Assembly: GCF_030295995.1 (NCBI RefSeq)
Contig: NZ_AP027365.1
Span: 3,566,066-3,630,065 of the forward strand
Length of the DNA stretch: 64,000 bases
Reading direction: 5' to 3'
From: Thalassotalea hakodatensis
GTDB lineage: Bacteria > Pseudomonadota > Gammaproteobacteria > Enterobacterales > Alteromonadaceae
Shown piece after piece: positions 16,956 through 26,740 of the stretch. A model generated the notes under the pieces. The model was not told where the DNA came from. It did not search any database and saw only the letters and a list, made by a program, of their open reading frames with translations. Each line of letters starts with the position of its first letter. The stretch's first letter is position 1. Both the position numbers and the translations under genes were made by a program.

Positions 16956-19169
16956 TTGTCTGATTGTTTTCTTGTACAAGTTGCGATTCCTGTGCCACTG
17001 CGCCAGCAGTTTACTTATTTGGTACCACAAGCTTTACAACACCCTAAAATTTCAGTGGGTGAGCAGGTATTAGTTCCCTTTGGTTCTCGGCAAGTAATCG
17101 GCGTAATTATTGGATTACAACCCGATGAAAATATTGCTTTTGATCTTAAAAAACTTAAATCTATTGTATCTCGGGTAAACCCTGAACATGCAATTCCTAA
17201 TGACTTGATAAAATTATTAACCATCAGTGCTCATTATTATCAACATCCTATTGGTGAAGTATTTCAGCACGCATTACCCGTTTTATTGCGGCAAATATCG
17301 CCTTCAATGCCTGAAAAAGAAAGGGTTTGGCGTTCATCAACTAACGATGTTTCTCTGCTATTAGCACAATTAACCAAAAAGCGAGCAATGAAACAAGCGG
17401 CGTTATTATTATTAATCGCGAAACATCAAAACATTACTTGGCCCGAATTAAGAACGCTTGGTTATAGCAAACAACAATTAACAGCATTAGAAGAAAAGCA
17501 ATTTATACATGCCGTTGAGCAAGAGCTAACGAAATTTAACTGGCAAGAAAACAGTATCAATAATTCAGATAAACTGTCGCTATCTACCGAACAGGCCGTA
17601 GCTGTTGCTGCAATTTCACAGCATAAAACTGAGTTTCAATGCCACCTTTTACATGGTATTACCGGTAGCGGAAAAACAGAAGTTTACCTTCAAGCAATGG
17701 AGCCCATCCTTGCTGAAAACATGCAAGTGCTAGTATTAGTACCCGAAATAGGTTTAACGCCGCAAATGCTTGCTCGTTTTGAACAACGTTTTAATGTGCC
17801 GGTTGTGCTACACCACTCAGGGTTGAACGATAAAGAACGGTTTGCAACTTGGCAGCACGCGAAGCAAGGTAACGCAGCCATAATCATAGGTACACGTTCA
17901 GCTATTTTTACTCCCTGCAATCAGCTTGGCATGATCATCGTTGATGAAGAACACGACCCCTCGTTTAAACAACAGGATAGTTTTCGTTATCACGGCCGTG
18001 ACTTAGCCATCATTCGTGCAAGGCAGCAAAATATTCCAATCGTACTAGGCAGTGCTACCCCAAGTTTTGAGTCACTGGCAAATGCTAACCTTAAAAAATA
18101 TTGTTATCACCAACTCACAAAGCGCCCCGGTAACAGTGTACAAGCAACGCTAAAATTAATTGATGTTAATGGCCAATCAATGGCTAGTGGATTAACGCCT
18201 GCAACCGTACAAGCAATTAGTCAAACCATCGCTAAAGATGAGCAAGTATTAGTTTTTATTAATCGTCGTGGCTTTTCACCCGCAATAAATTGTAAAGAAT
18301 GCCACTGGGTGGCTGACTGTCAACGATGCAATCGTCCTTACACCTTGCATAAATCACAAGGGTTATTAATTTGCCACCATTGTAATAGTCAAAAACGTAT
18401 TCCTAAACAATGCCCTGATTGTGGCAGTATTCGCATCAACCCTGTTGGACAAGGCACTGAACAAGTTGAACAATGGTTAACAGAACGCTTTAGTGACCAT
18501 AGTGTGGTACGAATAGACCGTGACAGTACCAGACGTAAAGGAGAACTAAGTAAACGATTAGAACAAGTGGCGACAAAACAACATCATATTCTTATTGGTA
18601 CTCAAATGCTGGCAAAGGGTCATCATTTTCCTGATGTTACATTAGTGGTTATGCTTGATATTGACGGCGCTTTATTTAGCATTGATTATCGTGCGGCTGA
18701 GCATATGGCACAACTACTAGAACAAGTTGCTGGCCGCGCAGGTCGCGCAAGCAAACCTGGCACGGTATACATTCAAACCCAATACCCACAACATCCATTA
18801 TTACACCAACTGGTGCATCAAGGATATGCTGAGTTTGCCAATACCGGTCTGCAAGAACGTAAATGGGCTAAATTACCGCCTTATAGTTTTCAGGCATTGA
18901 TTCGCGCCGAAGCTAACACGCCCTATTTACCTGAACAATTTTTACGGCAAATCAGCCAACTATCGCTTGCTTGTAACCTTGCTGGGCCAATGCCAGCCGC
19001 GATGGAGAAAAAAGCAGGTAAATATCGTTATCACCTTCTAGTGCAAGCTGACTCACGTAAACGGTTACATCAATCTTTACAAATGATACTTTCTGAAATT
19101 GATAGTATTGAAAGTCACAGTAGAGTACGCTGGTCGATTGACGTTGATCCAATAGATTTAAGTTGGTAA
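16956..19169 (+). CDS. priA: Primosomal protein N' (replication-restart helicase PriA)
   Basis: The 737-residue protein has an N-terminal DNA-binding domain (VAIPVPLRQQFTYLVP), then a superfamily 2 helicase core with Walker A LLHGITGSGKTEVYLQ, DEEH in IIVDEEHDPSFKQ and GSATPSF, and the paired zinc-binding cysteines CKECHWVADCQRCN / CHHCN / CPDCGS. It reloads DnaB at stalled forks. The start is a TTG at 16956, chosen because homologues begin at this point; no strong ribosome site is visible. Confidence 0.96.
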   Translation: MSDCFLVQVAIPVPLRQQFTYLVPQALQHPKISVGEQVLVPFGSRQVIGVIIGLQPDENIAFDLKKLKSIVSRVNPEHAIPNDLIKLLTISAHYYQHPIGEVFQHALPVLLRQISPSMPEKERVWRSSTNDVSLLLAQLTKKRAMKQAALLLLIAKHQNITWPELRTLGYSKQQLTALEEKQFIHAVEQELTKFNWQENSINNSDKLSLSTEQAVAVAAISQHKTEFQCHLLHGITGSGKTEVYLQAMEPILAENMQVLVLVPEIGLTPQMLARFEQRFNVPVVLHHSGLNDKERFATWQHAKQGNAAIIIGTRSAIFTPCNQLGMIIVDEEHDPSFKQQDSFRYHGRDLAIIRARQQNIPIVLGSATPSFESLANANLKKYCYHQLTKRPGNSVQATLKLIDVNGQSMASGLTPATVQAISQTIAKDEQVLVFINRRGFSPAINCKECHWVADCQRCNRPYTLHKSQGLLICHHCNSQKRIPKQCPDCGSIRINPVGQGTEQVEQWLTERFSDHSVVRIDRDSTRRKGELSKRLEQVATKQHHILIGTQMLAKGHHFPDVTLVVMLDIDGALFSIDYRAAEHMAQLLEQVAGRAGRASKPGTVYIQTQYPQHPLLHQLVHQGYAEFANTGLQERKWAKLPPYSFQALIRAEANTPYLPEQFLRQISQLSLACNLAGPMPAAMEKKAGKYRYHLLVQADSRKRLHQSLQMILSEIDSIESHSRVRWSIDVDPIDLSW

Positions 19170-19287
19170 ACACCGCCTTTAATAACAAAATAAAACTGAT
19201 TATTTTTCATTATTACTTTGAATTTTGACTTGCTCAGTTACAATAAGCCATTCACGCTTTAAGTTTCAGTTATCATGTAGTAAACCA

Positions 19288-19836
19288 ATGACACATCAAG
19301 ATTACGTTTCCCGTACCAAAAATAAAAAGAATCCTTATAAAAAGCAACAAGTGCCTGCTCCAAAAGTAGTGACAGCAAAATTAAAGTTGTTAATCGTTGT
19401 TGCACTGACATTCGGCATTGGTTTTGGTTATTTATTATGGTCTATTAAAGACATTACGCCTGAAGAAACAACAACAGTAAATAGTAAACCCGCCACTAAA
19501 AAGGCCACTACTCTACCTGAGCCGCCAAAAGAAAAATGGGCTTACCCTCAACAGTTACAAGAAAAAGAAGTGGATGCGGGTGAGTATACTGTAGAAGACA
19601 GAGGCCCTTGGAAAATGCAATGTGGTTCTTTTAGAACACAGCAACAAGCTGAAAAGATGAAGGCAACCATAGCCTTTGCCGGGTTGTCATCTCATATTAG
19701 TGCATCAAGCGGTAGTAATGGCACTTGGCATAAAGTGTACTTAGGTCCATATGATAAAAAACGAGATGCTGAACGCGACAAACATAAATTACGTGGTAAC
19801 CGCATTAGCACCTGCCAAATTTGGTTATGGCGATAG
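19288..19836 (+). CDS. ftsN: SPOR-domain cell division protein, FtsN-like
   Basis: I chose the ATG at 19288 (MTHQDYVSRTKNKK) because the upstream TTG extension has no family resemblance. The 182-residue product has a basic cytoplasmic tail, one transmembrane segment (LKLLIVVALTFGIGFGYLLW), a short periplasmic linker and a C-terminal SPOR domain (WKMQCGSFRTQQQAEKMKATIAFAG, then WHKVYLGPYDKKRDAE). SPOR domains bind denuded septal peptidoglycan. The position between priA and hslVU is that of ftsN in E. coli. It is shorter than E. coli FtsN (319). Confidence 0.85.
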   Translation: MTHQDYVSRTKNKKNPYKKQQVPAPKVVTAKLKLLIVVALTFGIGFGYLLWSIKDITPEETTTVNSKPATKKATTLPEPPKEKWAYPQQLQEKEVDAGEYTVEDRGPWKMQCGSFRTQQQAEKMKATIAFAGLSSHISASSGSNGTWHKVYLGPYDKKRDAERDKHKLRGNRISTCQIWLWR

Positions 19837-19837
19837 T

Positions 19838-19982
19838 TGAACCCAAAGGGCAGCATTTTTTGTCATTGATACATCGTTATTGCTTTTTGATGTGGAATAA
19901 CAAACCACATATTAATCGCAATACCTTGTCTAAATACCAATAAGCTGCTGCAAAAATAAACGCGAAAGATCAATAGGTCCTA
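19838..19982. repeat. Family 2 mobile repeat, half copy (inverted)
   Basis: The complement of this 145-bp segment matches the left arm of the full copy at 3233-3374, at roughly 85 percent by eye. It ends in CTATTGATCTTTCG-like sequence at 19982 and in the CCCAAAGGG core at 19841-19849. The right arm is absent. It begins just after the ftsN-like stop codon (TAG at 19834-19836) and lies less than 70 bp upstream of the hslVU promoter. Confidence 0.75.
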
Positions 19983-20049
19983 GGCAATTCAGCCAAACAG
20001 ACTTTTTTCCCTTTTGAACGTGTTGTTTACGCTTAATTGTACGCTTAAT

Positions 20050-20078
20050 CTTGAAAAAACCGTAAGCGCACCCATCTA
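20050..20078 (+). promoter_or_regulatory. Heat-shock (sigma-32) promoter of hslVU
   Basis: CTTGAAA (20050-20056) and CCCATCTA (20071-20078), separated by 14 bp, match the sigma-32 consensus CTTGAAA / CCCCATNT. The predicted start, near 20085, leaves a leader of about 80 nt before the hslV GTG. hslVU is heat-shock controlled in E. coli. Confidence 0.82.
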
Positions 20079-20165
20079 ATCTACAATGTAATTAACTCGC
20101 TAATTTATACTCCCGTTATTCAATTAAGGTGAGTATGTTTTAGCAGACACCTGTAGAGGTTTAAC

Positions 20166-20684
20166 GTGACGACTATTGTATCAGTAAGAAGAAACGGTAA
20201 AGTTGCCATCGGTGGAGACGGACAAGTTTCTTTAGGTAATACCGTAATGAAAGGCAATGCCAAAAAAGTACGCCGTTTGTATAACAACAAAGTATTAGCC
20301 GGTTTTGCTGGTGGTACCGCAGATGCATTTACTTTGTTTGAACGCTTTGAAAGCAAACTAGAAATGCACCAAGGTCATCTAACAAAAGCTGCTGTTGAAT
20401 TAGCCAAAGACTGGCGTAGCGACCGAGCATTACGTAAGTTAGAAGCATTATTAGCGGTTGCTGATGAAACAGCTTCTTTGATCATTACCGGTAACGGTGA
20501 TGTTGTTCAACCAGAGCACGATTTAATCGCAATAGGAAGTGGTGGAAACTTTGCGCAATCAGCCGCAACAGCATTACTTGAAAATACCGACCTAACCGCC
20601 TCAGAAATTGTTGAAAAATCATTAAAAATCGCTGGTGATATCTGTGTATTCACCAATCATAGTTACACCTTAGACGAACTATAA
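20166..20684 (+). CDS. hslV: ATP-dependent protease proteolytic subunit HslV (ClpQ)
   Basis: The 172-residue protein is a proteasome-beta-like Thr protease. The start is GTG, and Met removal exposes the catalytic Thr of [34 protein letters not shown] is a second family landmark. It forms a double hexamer that degrades proteins unfolded by HslU. hslU follows 20 bp downstream and both are driven by the sigma-32 promoter at 20050-20078. Confidence 0.97.
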   Translation: MTTIVSVRRNGKVAIGGDGQVSLGNTVMKGNAKKVRRLYNNKVLAGFAGGTADAFTLFERFESKLEMHQGHLTKAAVELAKDWRSDRALRKLEALLAVADETASLIITGNGDVVQPEHDLIAIGSGGNFAQSAATALLENTDLTASEIVEKSLKIAGDICVFTNHSYTLDEL

Positions 20685-20704
20685 CCAGCGAAAAGGAATC
20701 ATCT

Positions 20705-22033
20705 ATGTCAAATATGACCCCACGTGAAATTGTACATGAATTAGATAGCCACATTGTTGGTCAAGCAGATGCCAAAAGAGCCGTAGCGATTGCGTTAAGA
20801 AATCGTTGGCGTCGTATGCAGTTAAATGATGAGCTACGTCAAGAAGTTACACCCAAAAACATTCTAATGATTGGTCCAACTGGTGTTGGTAAAACAGAAA
20901 TCGCACGACGTTTAGCTAAATTAGCCAATGCGCCTTTTATCAAAGTTGAAGCAACAAAGTTCACTGAAGTTGGTTACGTAGGTAAAGAAGTAGAAACGAT
21001 CATTCGCGACCTTGCTGACATGGCATTCAAAATGACCAAAGAGCAAGAAATGGCAAGGGTGAAACACCTTGCAGAAGAACGCGCTGAAGAACGAATACTT
21101 GATGTGTTAATACCTAACCCTCGCGATACTTACGGTAATGATGAATCTTCAGAGAATACTGCAACACGACAGGTATTTAGGAAAAAGTTACGTGAAGGCA
21201 AGTTAGACGATAAAGAAATTGAATTAGAACTTGCTGCACCACAAATGGGCGTTGAAATTATGGCACCTCCCGGCATGGAAGATATGACTTCACAGCTGCA
21301 AAATATGTTTCAGAATTTATCGCCAGAAAAAACCAATAAACGTAAATTAAAAATTAAAGATGCTTTTAAGTCGTTACAAGAAGAAGAAGCAGCTAAAATT
21401 GTTGATCAAGAAGACATCAAGGTAAAAGCCCTTGAAGCCGTGGAACAAAACGGTATTGTTTTTGTTGATGAGATAGACAAAATTTGTAAACGCGGTGATA
21501 GCTCAGGACCAGATGTGTCACGCGAAGGTGTACAACGTGATTTACTGCCATTAGTTGAGGGTTCTACAGTATCGACAAAGCACGGTATGGTAAAAACTGA
21601 TCATATTTTGTTTATTGCATCAGGTGCTTTCCAAATGGCAAAGCCTTCTGATTTAATACCAGAATTACAAGGCCGTTTACCTATACGGGTGGAGTTACAA
21701 GCGTTAACCACTGAAGATTTTGTCAGAATTTTAACCGAACCGAGTGCCTCATTAACCGAGCAATATACAGCATTGTTAGCCACTGAAGGCGTCGACTTAT
21801 CATTCAGCGAAGACGGCATTCAAGCGATTGCAAAAGCGGCATGGCAAGTAAATGAAAGCACTGAAAATATTGGCGCGCGTCGTTTACATACCATGTTGGA
21901 ACGCCTAACAGAAGAGCTGTCATTTTCTGCTAATGACCGTAGTGGCGAAGCCGTTGTTATTGATGAAGCTTACGTAAACAAAACATTGAATAATGTCATA
22001 CAGGATGAAGATTTAAGTCGCTTTATTTTATAA
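20705..22033 (+). CDS. hslU: ATP-dependent protease ATPase subunit HslU (ClpY)
   Basis: The 442-residue AAA+ unfoldase begins [20 protein letters not shown]. Walker A is [17 protein letters not shown], the pore loop is GYVGKEVE, and Walker B is [11 protein letters not shown]. The inserted I-domain (about residues 110-240) and the C-terminal DEDLSRFIL tail that docks into HslV are present. It is the partner of hslV in the same transcript and is followed by a strong terminator. Confidence 0.97.
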   Translation: MSNMTPREIVHELDSHIVGQADAKRAVAIALRNRWRRMQLNDELRQEVTPKNILMIGPTGVGKTEIARRLAKLANAPFIKVEATKFTEVGYVGKEVETIIRDLADMAFKMTKEQEMARVKHLAEERAEERILDVLIPNPRDTYGNDESSENTATRQVFRKKLREGKLDDKEIELELAAPQMGVEIMAPPGMEDMTSQLQNMFQNLSPEKTNKRKLKIKDAFKSLQEEEAAKIVDQEDIKVKALEAVEQNGIVFVDEIDKICKRGDSSGPDVSREGVQRDLLPLVEGSTVSTKHGMVKTDHILFIASGAFQMAKPSDLIPELQGRLPIRVELQALTTEDFVRILTEPSASLTEQYTALLATEGVDLSFSEDGIQAIAKAAWQVNESTENIGARRLHTMLERLTEELSFSANDRSGEAVVIDEAYVNKTLNNVIQDEDLSRFIL

Positions 22034-22051
22034 CTCATATTTCATAAATGA

Positions 22052-22083
22052 CAAAAGCCATCGAAATATTTCGATGGCTTTTT
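22052..22083 (+). terminator. Intrinsic terminator after hslU
   Basis: AAAAGCCATCGAAA and TTTCGATGGCTTTTT form a near-perfect hairpin with a T run, 19 bp after the hslU stop. The A-rich left arm also gives a T run for the convergent chemoreceptor gene. Confidence 0.88.
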
Positions 22084-22116
22084 CGTCTATGCGATTAAAA
22101 TAAAGTGAAAAACCAA

Positions 22117-23970
22117 TTACACACTAAACTGATTAACTTCTTTATCAAGTACTTGCGCTTGTTGTGATACCTCTTCACTCATTTGTGCATTTTGGATAGC
22201 CGCTTGACCAGCCTCTTCTGCAACATCGCGGATCATAACAACGTGCTCATTAACTTCTTGAGCAACAGTGCTTTGTTGCTGAATAGCACTTGCAATGGCT
22301 GTATTCATATCCATAATCGTTGAAACATCTTGAGTAATCTCTACTAGCATTTTACCCGCTGATGCTGCTTGTTCCGCACTTTCTTGTCCTTGCGTTCTAC
22401 ATGCAGCCATATGAGTTACAATATCTTTTGTACGCATTTGCAGCGAGTTTATTATTGTTTCAATTTCTTGTGTTGAATCTTGCGTGCGACTCGCTAACGT
22501 TCTTACTTCATCAGCTACTACTGCAAAGCCTCTCCCTTGTTCGCCTGCGCGAGCGGCCTCGATAGCTGCATTTAACGCGAGTAAGTTTGTTTGCTCAGCA
22601 ATGCCACGAATAACATCTAATACCGAACCTATCGTATCACTGTCTTTGGCTAGTTCTTTGACGACATTTTCTGACTCTAATAATGTATCAGATAAATGAT
22701 CTATTTGACCTATGGTCGAATCGACACCTGTTTTTCCGGCTTGAGCATTTTCGTGAGTAGTTTCGGCTTTGTCAGCGGCCTCATGAGTATTTTTTGCGAT
22801 CTCTTCCACTGTTGCAACCATTTCTGTTACCGCAGTTGCCACTAAGTCCGTTTGTTGTACTTGCGTATCAACACCTTCATTCGCCCGATGAATATTTTCA
22901 GACAAACTACGAGTTGCCGTATTAACAGTACTAACAGAGTGATTCACTTCTACTATTAAATTTCTGAAACTGGCGATCATAGTGTTGAATACCCGAGCAA
23001 CTTCTGAAAGTTCATCTTTATCTTTGGTTTCTACAATAATGGAAAGATCTTTCGTTTCAGCAACACGGTTCATGGTATTTTTCAGATTGTTTACACCATC
23101 TAAAATAGACTTACTCATGTAATATGTGAAAGCAACCGCAATAAGGAGAACAAAAGAAAAAACAGCCACCGCCACTTTACCCACAAAATCAGTATGTTGA
23201 TCTACCAATGCTTTACTGGTATTGAGTAATGATAATAAGTTTTCATCTACTTGATGAACGGCTGCGCGCATTTTGCCTAACAAGCCTAAATCTGCTTTAA
23301 AACCTAATTCACGCTGAGCATCAGTTAACGCCTTAAAAGAAATTTGGTATACCGCTAAACTATCAATAATTTGCTGCTTTGTATTTTCAGCTAAATCGCT
23401 ACTATTAACATAATTGGTGAACTTTTGTGCATTATTGTTCCATCGCGTTACATATTTATCGTCTAAACGTAGCATAAAGTCTTTTTCATTCCGACGAAGT
23501 TGCAACATCACGCTTAACATTTGATGATCTTTATCACCGATAAGTGACTCAACATTATGAACCGCAGCGCGCAACTTACCATACAATCCATCTTTCGGAT
23601 TAAGCCCTATACGTTGCTGAGCCTCAAGCATATTGGTGAAATGTTGTTCATAATCCGCCATAACACGGCGCATACTACCAATTTCAGGCGGGTTCTCTTC
23701 TATTAAAGACTGTTCGAGCTGATTAATATCACTCACGAGTTTCTGATAAGTATTTTCAAATTTTTCTTTATATTTTAAATCTTTACGGGCAAGAAAATCC
23801 TTCTCATGGCGTCGTAGTTGTAAAACGGATACCTCAATATTTCCGATAGTTCTGGCAACTGTTATATCTTTTTCTAAAGATGACTCGGTATACGAAATTA
23901 ACAGCAGCATAAAAACCATTGCTAAGCCAAGTATTGTGGTATTGGCGATTAGCTTATGTTTGATCAACAT
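22117..23970 (-). CDS. Methyl-accepting chemotaxis protein with a helical bimodular sensor
   Basis: The 617-residue chemoreceptor has an N-terminal transmembrane segment and a periplasmic helical region with two copies of an LRR-[HN]-EKDF motif ([13 protein letters not shown] and [14 protein letters not shown]), typical of the HBM sensor. A second transmembrane segment (about 266-286), a HAMP domain and a cytoplasmic signalling domain with the hairpin tip [21 protein letters not shown] follow. No C-terminal CheR-tethering pentapeptide is seen. The ligand is unknown. It is a stand-alone gene. Confidence 0.93.
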   Translation of the reverse strand: MLIKHKLIANTTILGLAMVFMLLLISYTESSLEKDITVARTIGNIEVSVLQLRRHEKDFLARKDLKYKEKFENTYQKLVSDINQLEQSLIEENPPEIGSMRRVMADYEQHFTNMLEAQQRIGLNPKDGLYGKLRAAVHNVESLIGDKDHQMLSVMLQLRRNEKDFMLRLDDKYVTRWNNNAQKFTNYVNSSDLAENTKQQIIDSLAVYQISFKALTDAQRELGFKADLGLLGKMRAAVHQVDENLLSLLNTSKALVDQHTDFVGKVAVAVFSFVLLIAVAFTYYMSKSILDGVNNLKNTMNRVAETKDLSIIVETKDKDELSEVARVFNTMIASFRNLIVEVNHSVSTVNTATRSLSENIHRANEGVDTQVQQTDLVATAVTEMVATVEEIAKNTHEAADKAETTHENAQAGKTGVDSTIGQIDHLSDTLLESENVVKELAKDSDTIGSVLDVIRGIAEQTNLLALNAAIEAARAGEQGRGFAVVADEVRTLASRTQDSTQEIETIINSLQMRTKDIVTHMAACRTQGQESAEQAASAGKMLVEITQDVSTIMDMNTAIASAIQQQSTVAQEVNEHVVMIRDVAEEAGQAAIQNAQMSEEVSQQAQVLDKEVNQFSV

Positions 23971-24069
23971 ATATACAACCCTTTATTGGTAAAACTTGTT
24001 CAAGGTAAGTATAGACCCTATCGGCAAAAGAGAGAAAAATGTAAGTGCTTTTTATAATTATGTACAATT

Positions 24070-26073
24070 TTATTCGCGACGAGAAAATTGACTGACTAGT
24101 TTTTCTTCTGTCAACGGACGATTGATATAAAAGCCTTGCACTGCATCACAGCCAAGTTTTCTTAAGAGTGCAAGTTGATCTTGATTCTCAACCCCTTCTG
24201 CCAATACACGTTTACCTAAACCATGAGACAATTTGATCATCGACTTAACAATAGTTAAGTCAGAGTCATTGCGAGCGAAATCGGTAATAAAGCTACGATC
24301 TATTTTTATTTTGTCTATCGGCAGATCACGCAAATAAGACAAAGAGGAATAACCTGTACCAAAGTCATCAATAGAAACTTTAATCCCCATATTTTGCAGC
24401 GTGACAATGGTATCCATCGCAGACTCTATATCTGTGATCACAACATTTTCAGTGATTTCTAACTCAAGATACTTTGAAGGAACCTGATATTTAACCAGCA
24501 ACCCTTGTATTTTTGATACTAAGGCAGGGTCTTGGAACTCAGCCGCACTAACATTAACAGCAATGGTTAAACGTCGTTTAAAGCTTTGATACCAGTTAGC
24601 TAGTTTTTGACAAGCAAGCTCTAACACATAACCATCGAGTACACTATTCAGGCCAAGAGCCTCAAAATCTGGCAAAAAGCTATCGGGCTGCAATAACCCC
24701 TTTTCAGGATGTTGCCAACGTACGAGCGCTTCCACGCCTTCAATGCGGTTAGAAACTAAATTTAATTGTGGTTGAAAATACAATACAAACTGTTTTCGCT
24801 GTATTCCTAATCTAATCGCTTTCTCTGCCGCAGGTAAATGGCTACCATCTGCTTGCATACCAGCAGAATAGCGTAAGCTTGGAATATTTTTATTTTCTGC
24901 GCGAAACAGCGCTAAATTGGCTTTATGCAATAAGTTTTCTGCTTCATCGCCGTCACTAGGCGCTAAGCAGTAGCCAACACTCGCTTGAAGGTGTATTTCT
25001 TGGTTGTTAACACGATAAGCGCGAGAGATCACATCATGTAAATGTTGAGCCGCTTTTTCTAGTTGCCCTTCATCACCTATTTCAATCGCAAAAACAAAAG
25101 AGTCACCACTGATTCGACCAATCACTTGCGGTAATAACACACTTTGTTTTAAGCGCTTAGCAACCTTACCAAGCACTAAATCTCCTATTTTCAAACCGTA
25201 GGTATCATTAATAAATTTAAACCTTTTTAAATCAATTAAATAAATTGCTAGTTTGAGATTTTTATCGGTTGCTGTTGATATGGCTAATGGAATGTTTTCA
25301 ATCACTTGTTCACGATTTAATGCACCAGTAAGCAAATCGTGTTTACCCATATATTTAGCACGATTTATCGCTACTTCCGCAGCACTTCTCTCAGCACCTT
25401 GCATCCATATCATCAAATTAACACCCAATAGGGTATAACAAGCAAAATCAAAATAACGAAAAATAAGTTCTATCTGAGCGAAATTATTTTCACGCAGCAT
25501 CACCACAGTCAAAAATGAACAAATCAGATAACGGGCGCTAAACAGTAAGCAAATAACAACCATCACCTTCGCAGCTAAAAAACGTTTTTGACTATTCATC
25601 AATAAAATAGCAACAGCGAGAAACACCCCAGATAAAATGAAATCTAATAAGCTTATCCGTATATAAAAACGATTAAATGCAGCGTTTACGTCAAAAGCAA
25701 AAACAAAAGATGTCGCTAAAGAAAACGTAAGCACCAAACCGAGTAACCAACATTGATGCTTAAAAATAATAGGAGACTTCTTGAGTGCGGCTAAAAACCC
25801 TAAGATAAAAAATAACGCGAATGTGTAAGCGCCAATTTGCGTAATAAACGCTATGATAACTTTAAGCCACGCTGTATCTGCAATATGTGGCGTGAAATTT
25901 TGACATGCTAGTGCTAGGTATTTTACCGCTAACCCCGTAAAAGCAAGCCCCCAATATTTCACAAAACCTTTATCAACATCCTTAAAATATTCATAAAGAA
26001 AAAATGCCAGCACGAATGAAGTACACATTTGAAACGTGTACAAAAAGCCTACCGTATATGTGCTCTCTGGCAT
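24070..26073 (-). CDS. Membrane GGDEF-EAL protein, probable c-di-GMP phosphodiesterase
   Basis: The product has 667 residues from the ATG at 26073. About 220 N-terminal residues hold some seven hydrophobic segments. The GGDEF domain is degenerate (RISGDSF where RxGGDEF is expected), so cyclase activity is unlikely. The EAL domain keeps EALVRW, ITENV, IDDFGTGYSSLSYL, KIDRSFI and AEGVE, so it should hydrolyse c-di-GMP. The gene is monocistronic, between a chemoreceptor and rraA. Confidence 0.9.
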   Translation of the reverse strand: MPESTYTVGFLYTFQMCTSFVLAFFLYEYFKDVDKGFVKYWGLAFTGLAVKYLALACQNFTPHIADTAWLKVIIAFITQIGAYTFALFFILGFLAALKKSPIIFKHQCWLLGLVLTFSLATSFVFAFDVNAAFNRFYIRISLLDFILSGVFLAVAILLMNSQKRFLAAKVMVVICLLFSARYLICSFLTVVMLRENNFAQIELIFRYFDFACYTLLGVNLMIWMQGAERSAAEVAINRAKYMGKHDLLTGALNREQVIENIPLAISTATDKNLKLAIYLIDLKRFKFINDTYGLKIGDLVLGKVAKRLKQSVLLPQVIGRISGDSFVFAIEIGDEGQLEKAAQHLHDVISRAYRVNNQEIHLQASVGYCLAPSDGDEAENLLHKANLALFRAENKNIPSLRYSAGMQADGSHLPAAEKAIRLGIQRKQFVLYFQPQLNLVSNRIEGVEALVRWQHPEKGLLQPDSFLPDFEALGLNSVLDGYVLELACQKLANWYQSFKRRLTIAVNVSAAEFQDPALVSKIQGLLVKYQVPSKYLELEITENVVITDIESAMDTIVTLQNMGIKVSIDDFGTGYSSLSYLRDLPIDKIKIDRSFITDFARNDSDLTIVKSMIKLSHGLGKRVLAEGVENQDQLALLRKLGCDAVQGFYINRPLTEEKLVSQFSRRE

Positions 26074-26233
26074 CACTACACTATTACCTAATTTGTCTTT
26101 ACTTTGAATTAACGCATTAAATCGACTTTTACATTTGATTACAAGTGCAATTTCTGTTGTCGACTTGTTAAGTGTCGTAAGCCCTGTATACTAAACGCTA
26201 ACGTAAGATCATTAACCACAAAAGGACTCACCC

Positions 26234-26719
26234 GTGGAATACAACACCTCAGAATTATGTAATTTGTATGCCGATGTAATTGACGTAGTAGAACCTCTAT
26301 TTTGTAATTACGGTGGTAGAAGTTCTTTTGGAGGTCAAGTAGTTACAGTTAAGTGTTTTGAAACAAATGGCTTAATTTCACAGATGGTTGAAACGGATGG
26401 CACCGGCAAAGTATTAGTGATTGATGGTGGCGGCTCCACACGACGTGCACTGATCGATGGCTATATCGCTGAAGCTGCTGCAAAAAACAACTGGGAAGGT
26501 ATTGTGTGTTTTGGTAGTGTCAGAGATGTCGACTTATTAGAAGATATCGACTTAGGTATTCAAGGTTTAGTTGCAATACCTGTCGGTGCAAGCGACGAAG
26601 CGCATGGCGAAACAGATCTTCCAATCAATTTTGGCAGTGTTACATTTTTACCCGATGATCATATATATGCCGACAATACCGGTATCATTTTATCGCCTGA
26701 ACCTCTGGATATAGAGTAA
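26234..26719 (+). CDS. rraA: Ribonuclease E activity regulator RraA
   Basis: The 161-residue protein starts with [34 protein letters not shown]-like sequence ([17 protein letters not shown]) and [14 protein letters not shown]-like sequence are typical of RraA. It forms a trimer that binds RNase E and inhibits RNA turnover. In E. coli rraA lies close to hslVU, as it does here with two signalling genes inserted between. An AAAGGA ribosome site precedes the start. Confidence 0.95.
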   Translation: MEYNTSELCNLYADVIDVVEPLFCNYGGRSSFGGQVVTVKCFETNGLISQMVETDGTGKVLVIDGGGSTRRALIDGYIAEAAAKNNWEGIVCFGSVRDVDLLEDIDLGIQGLVAIPVGASDEAHGETDLPINFGSVTFLPDDHIYADNTGIILSPEPLDIE

Positions 26720-26740
26720 TGTCAATTTAATTGATACTAA

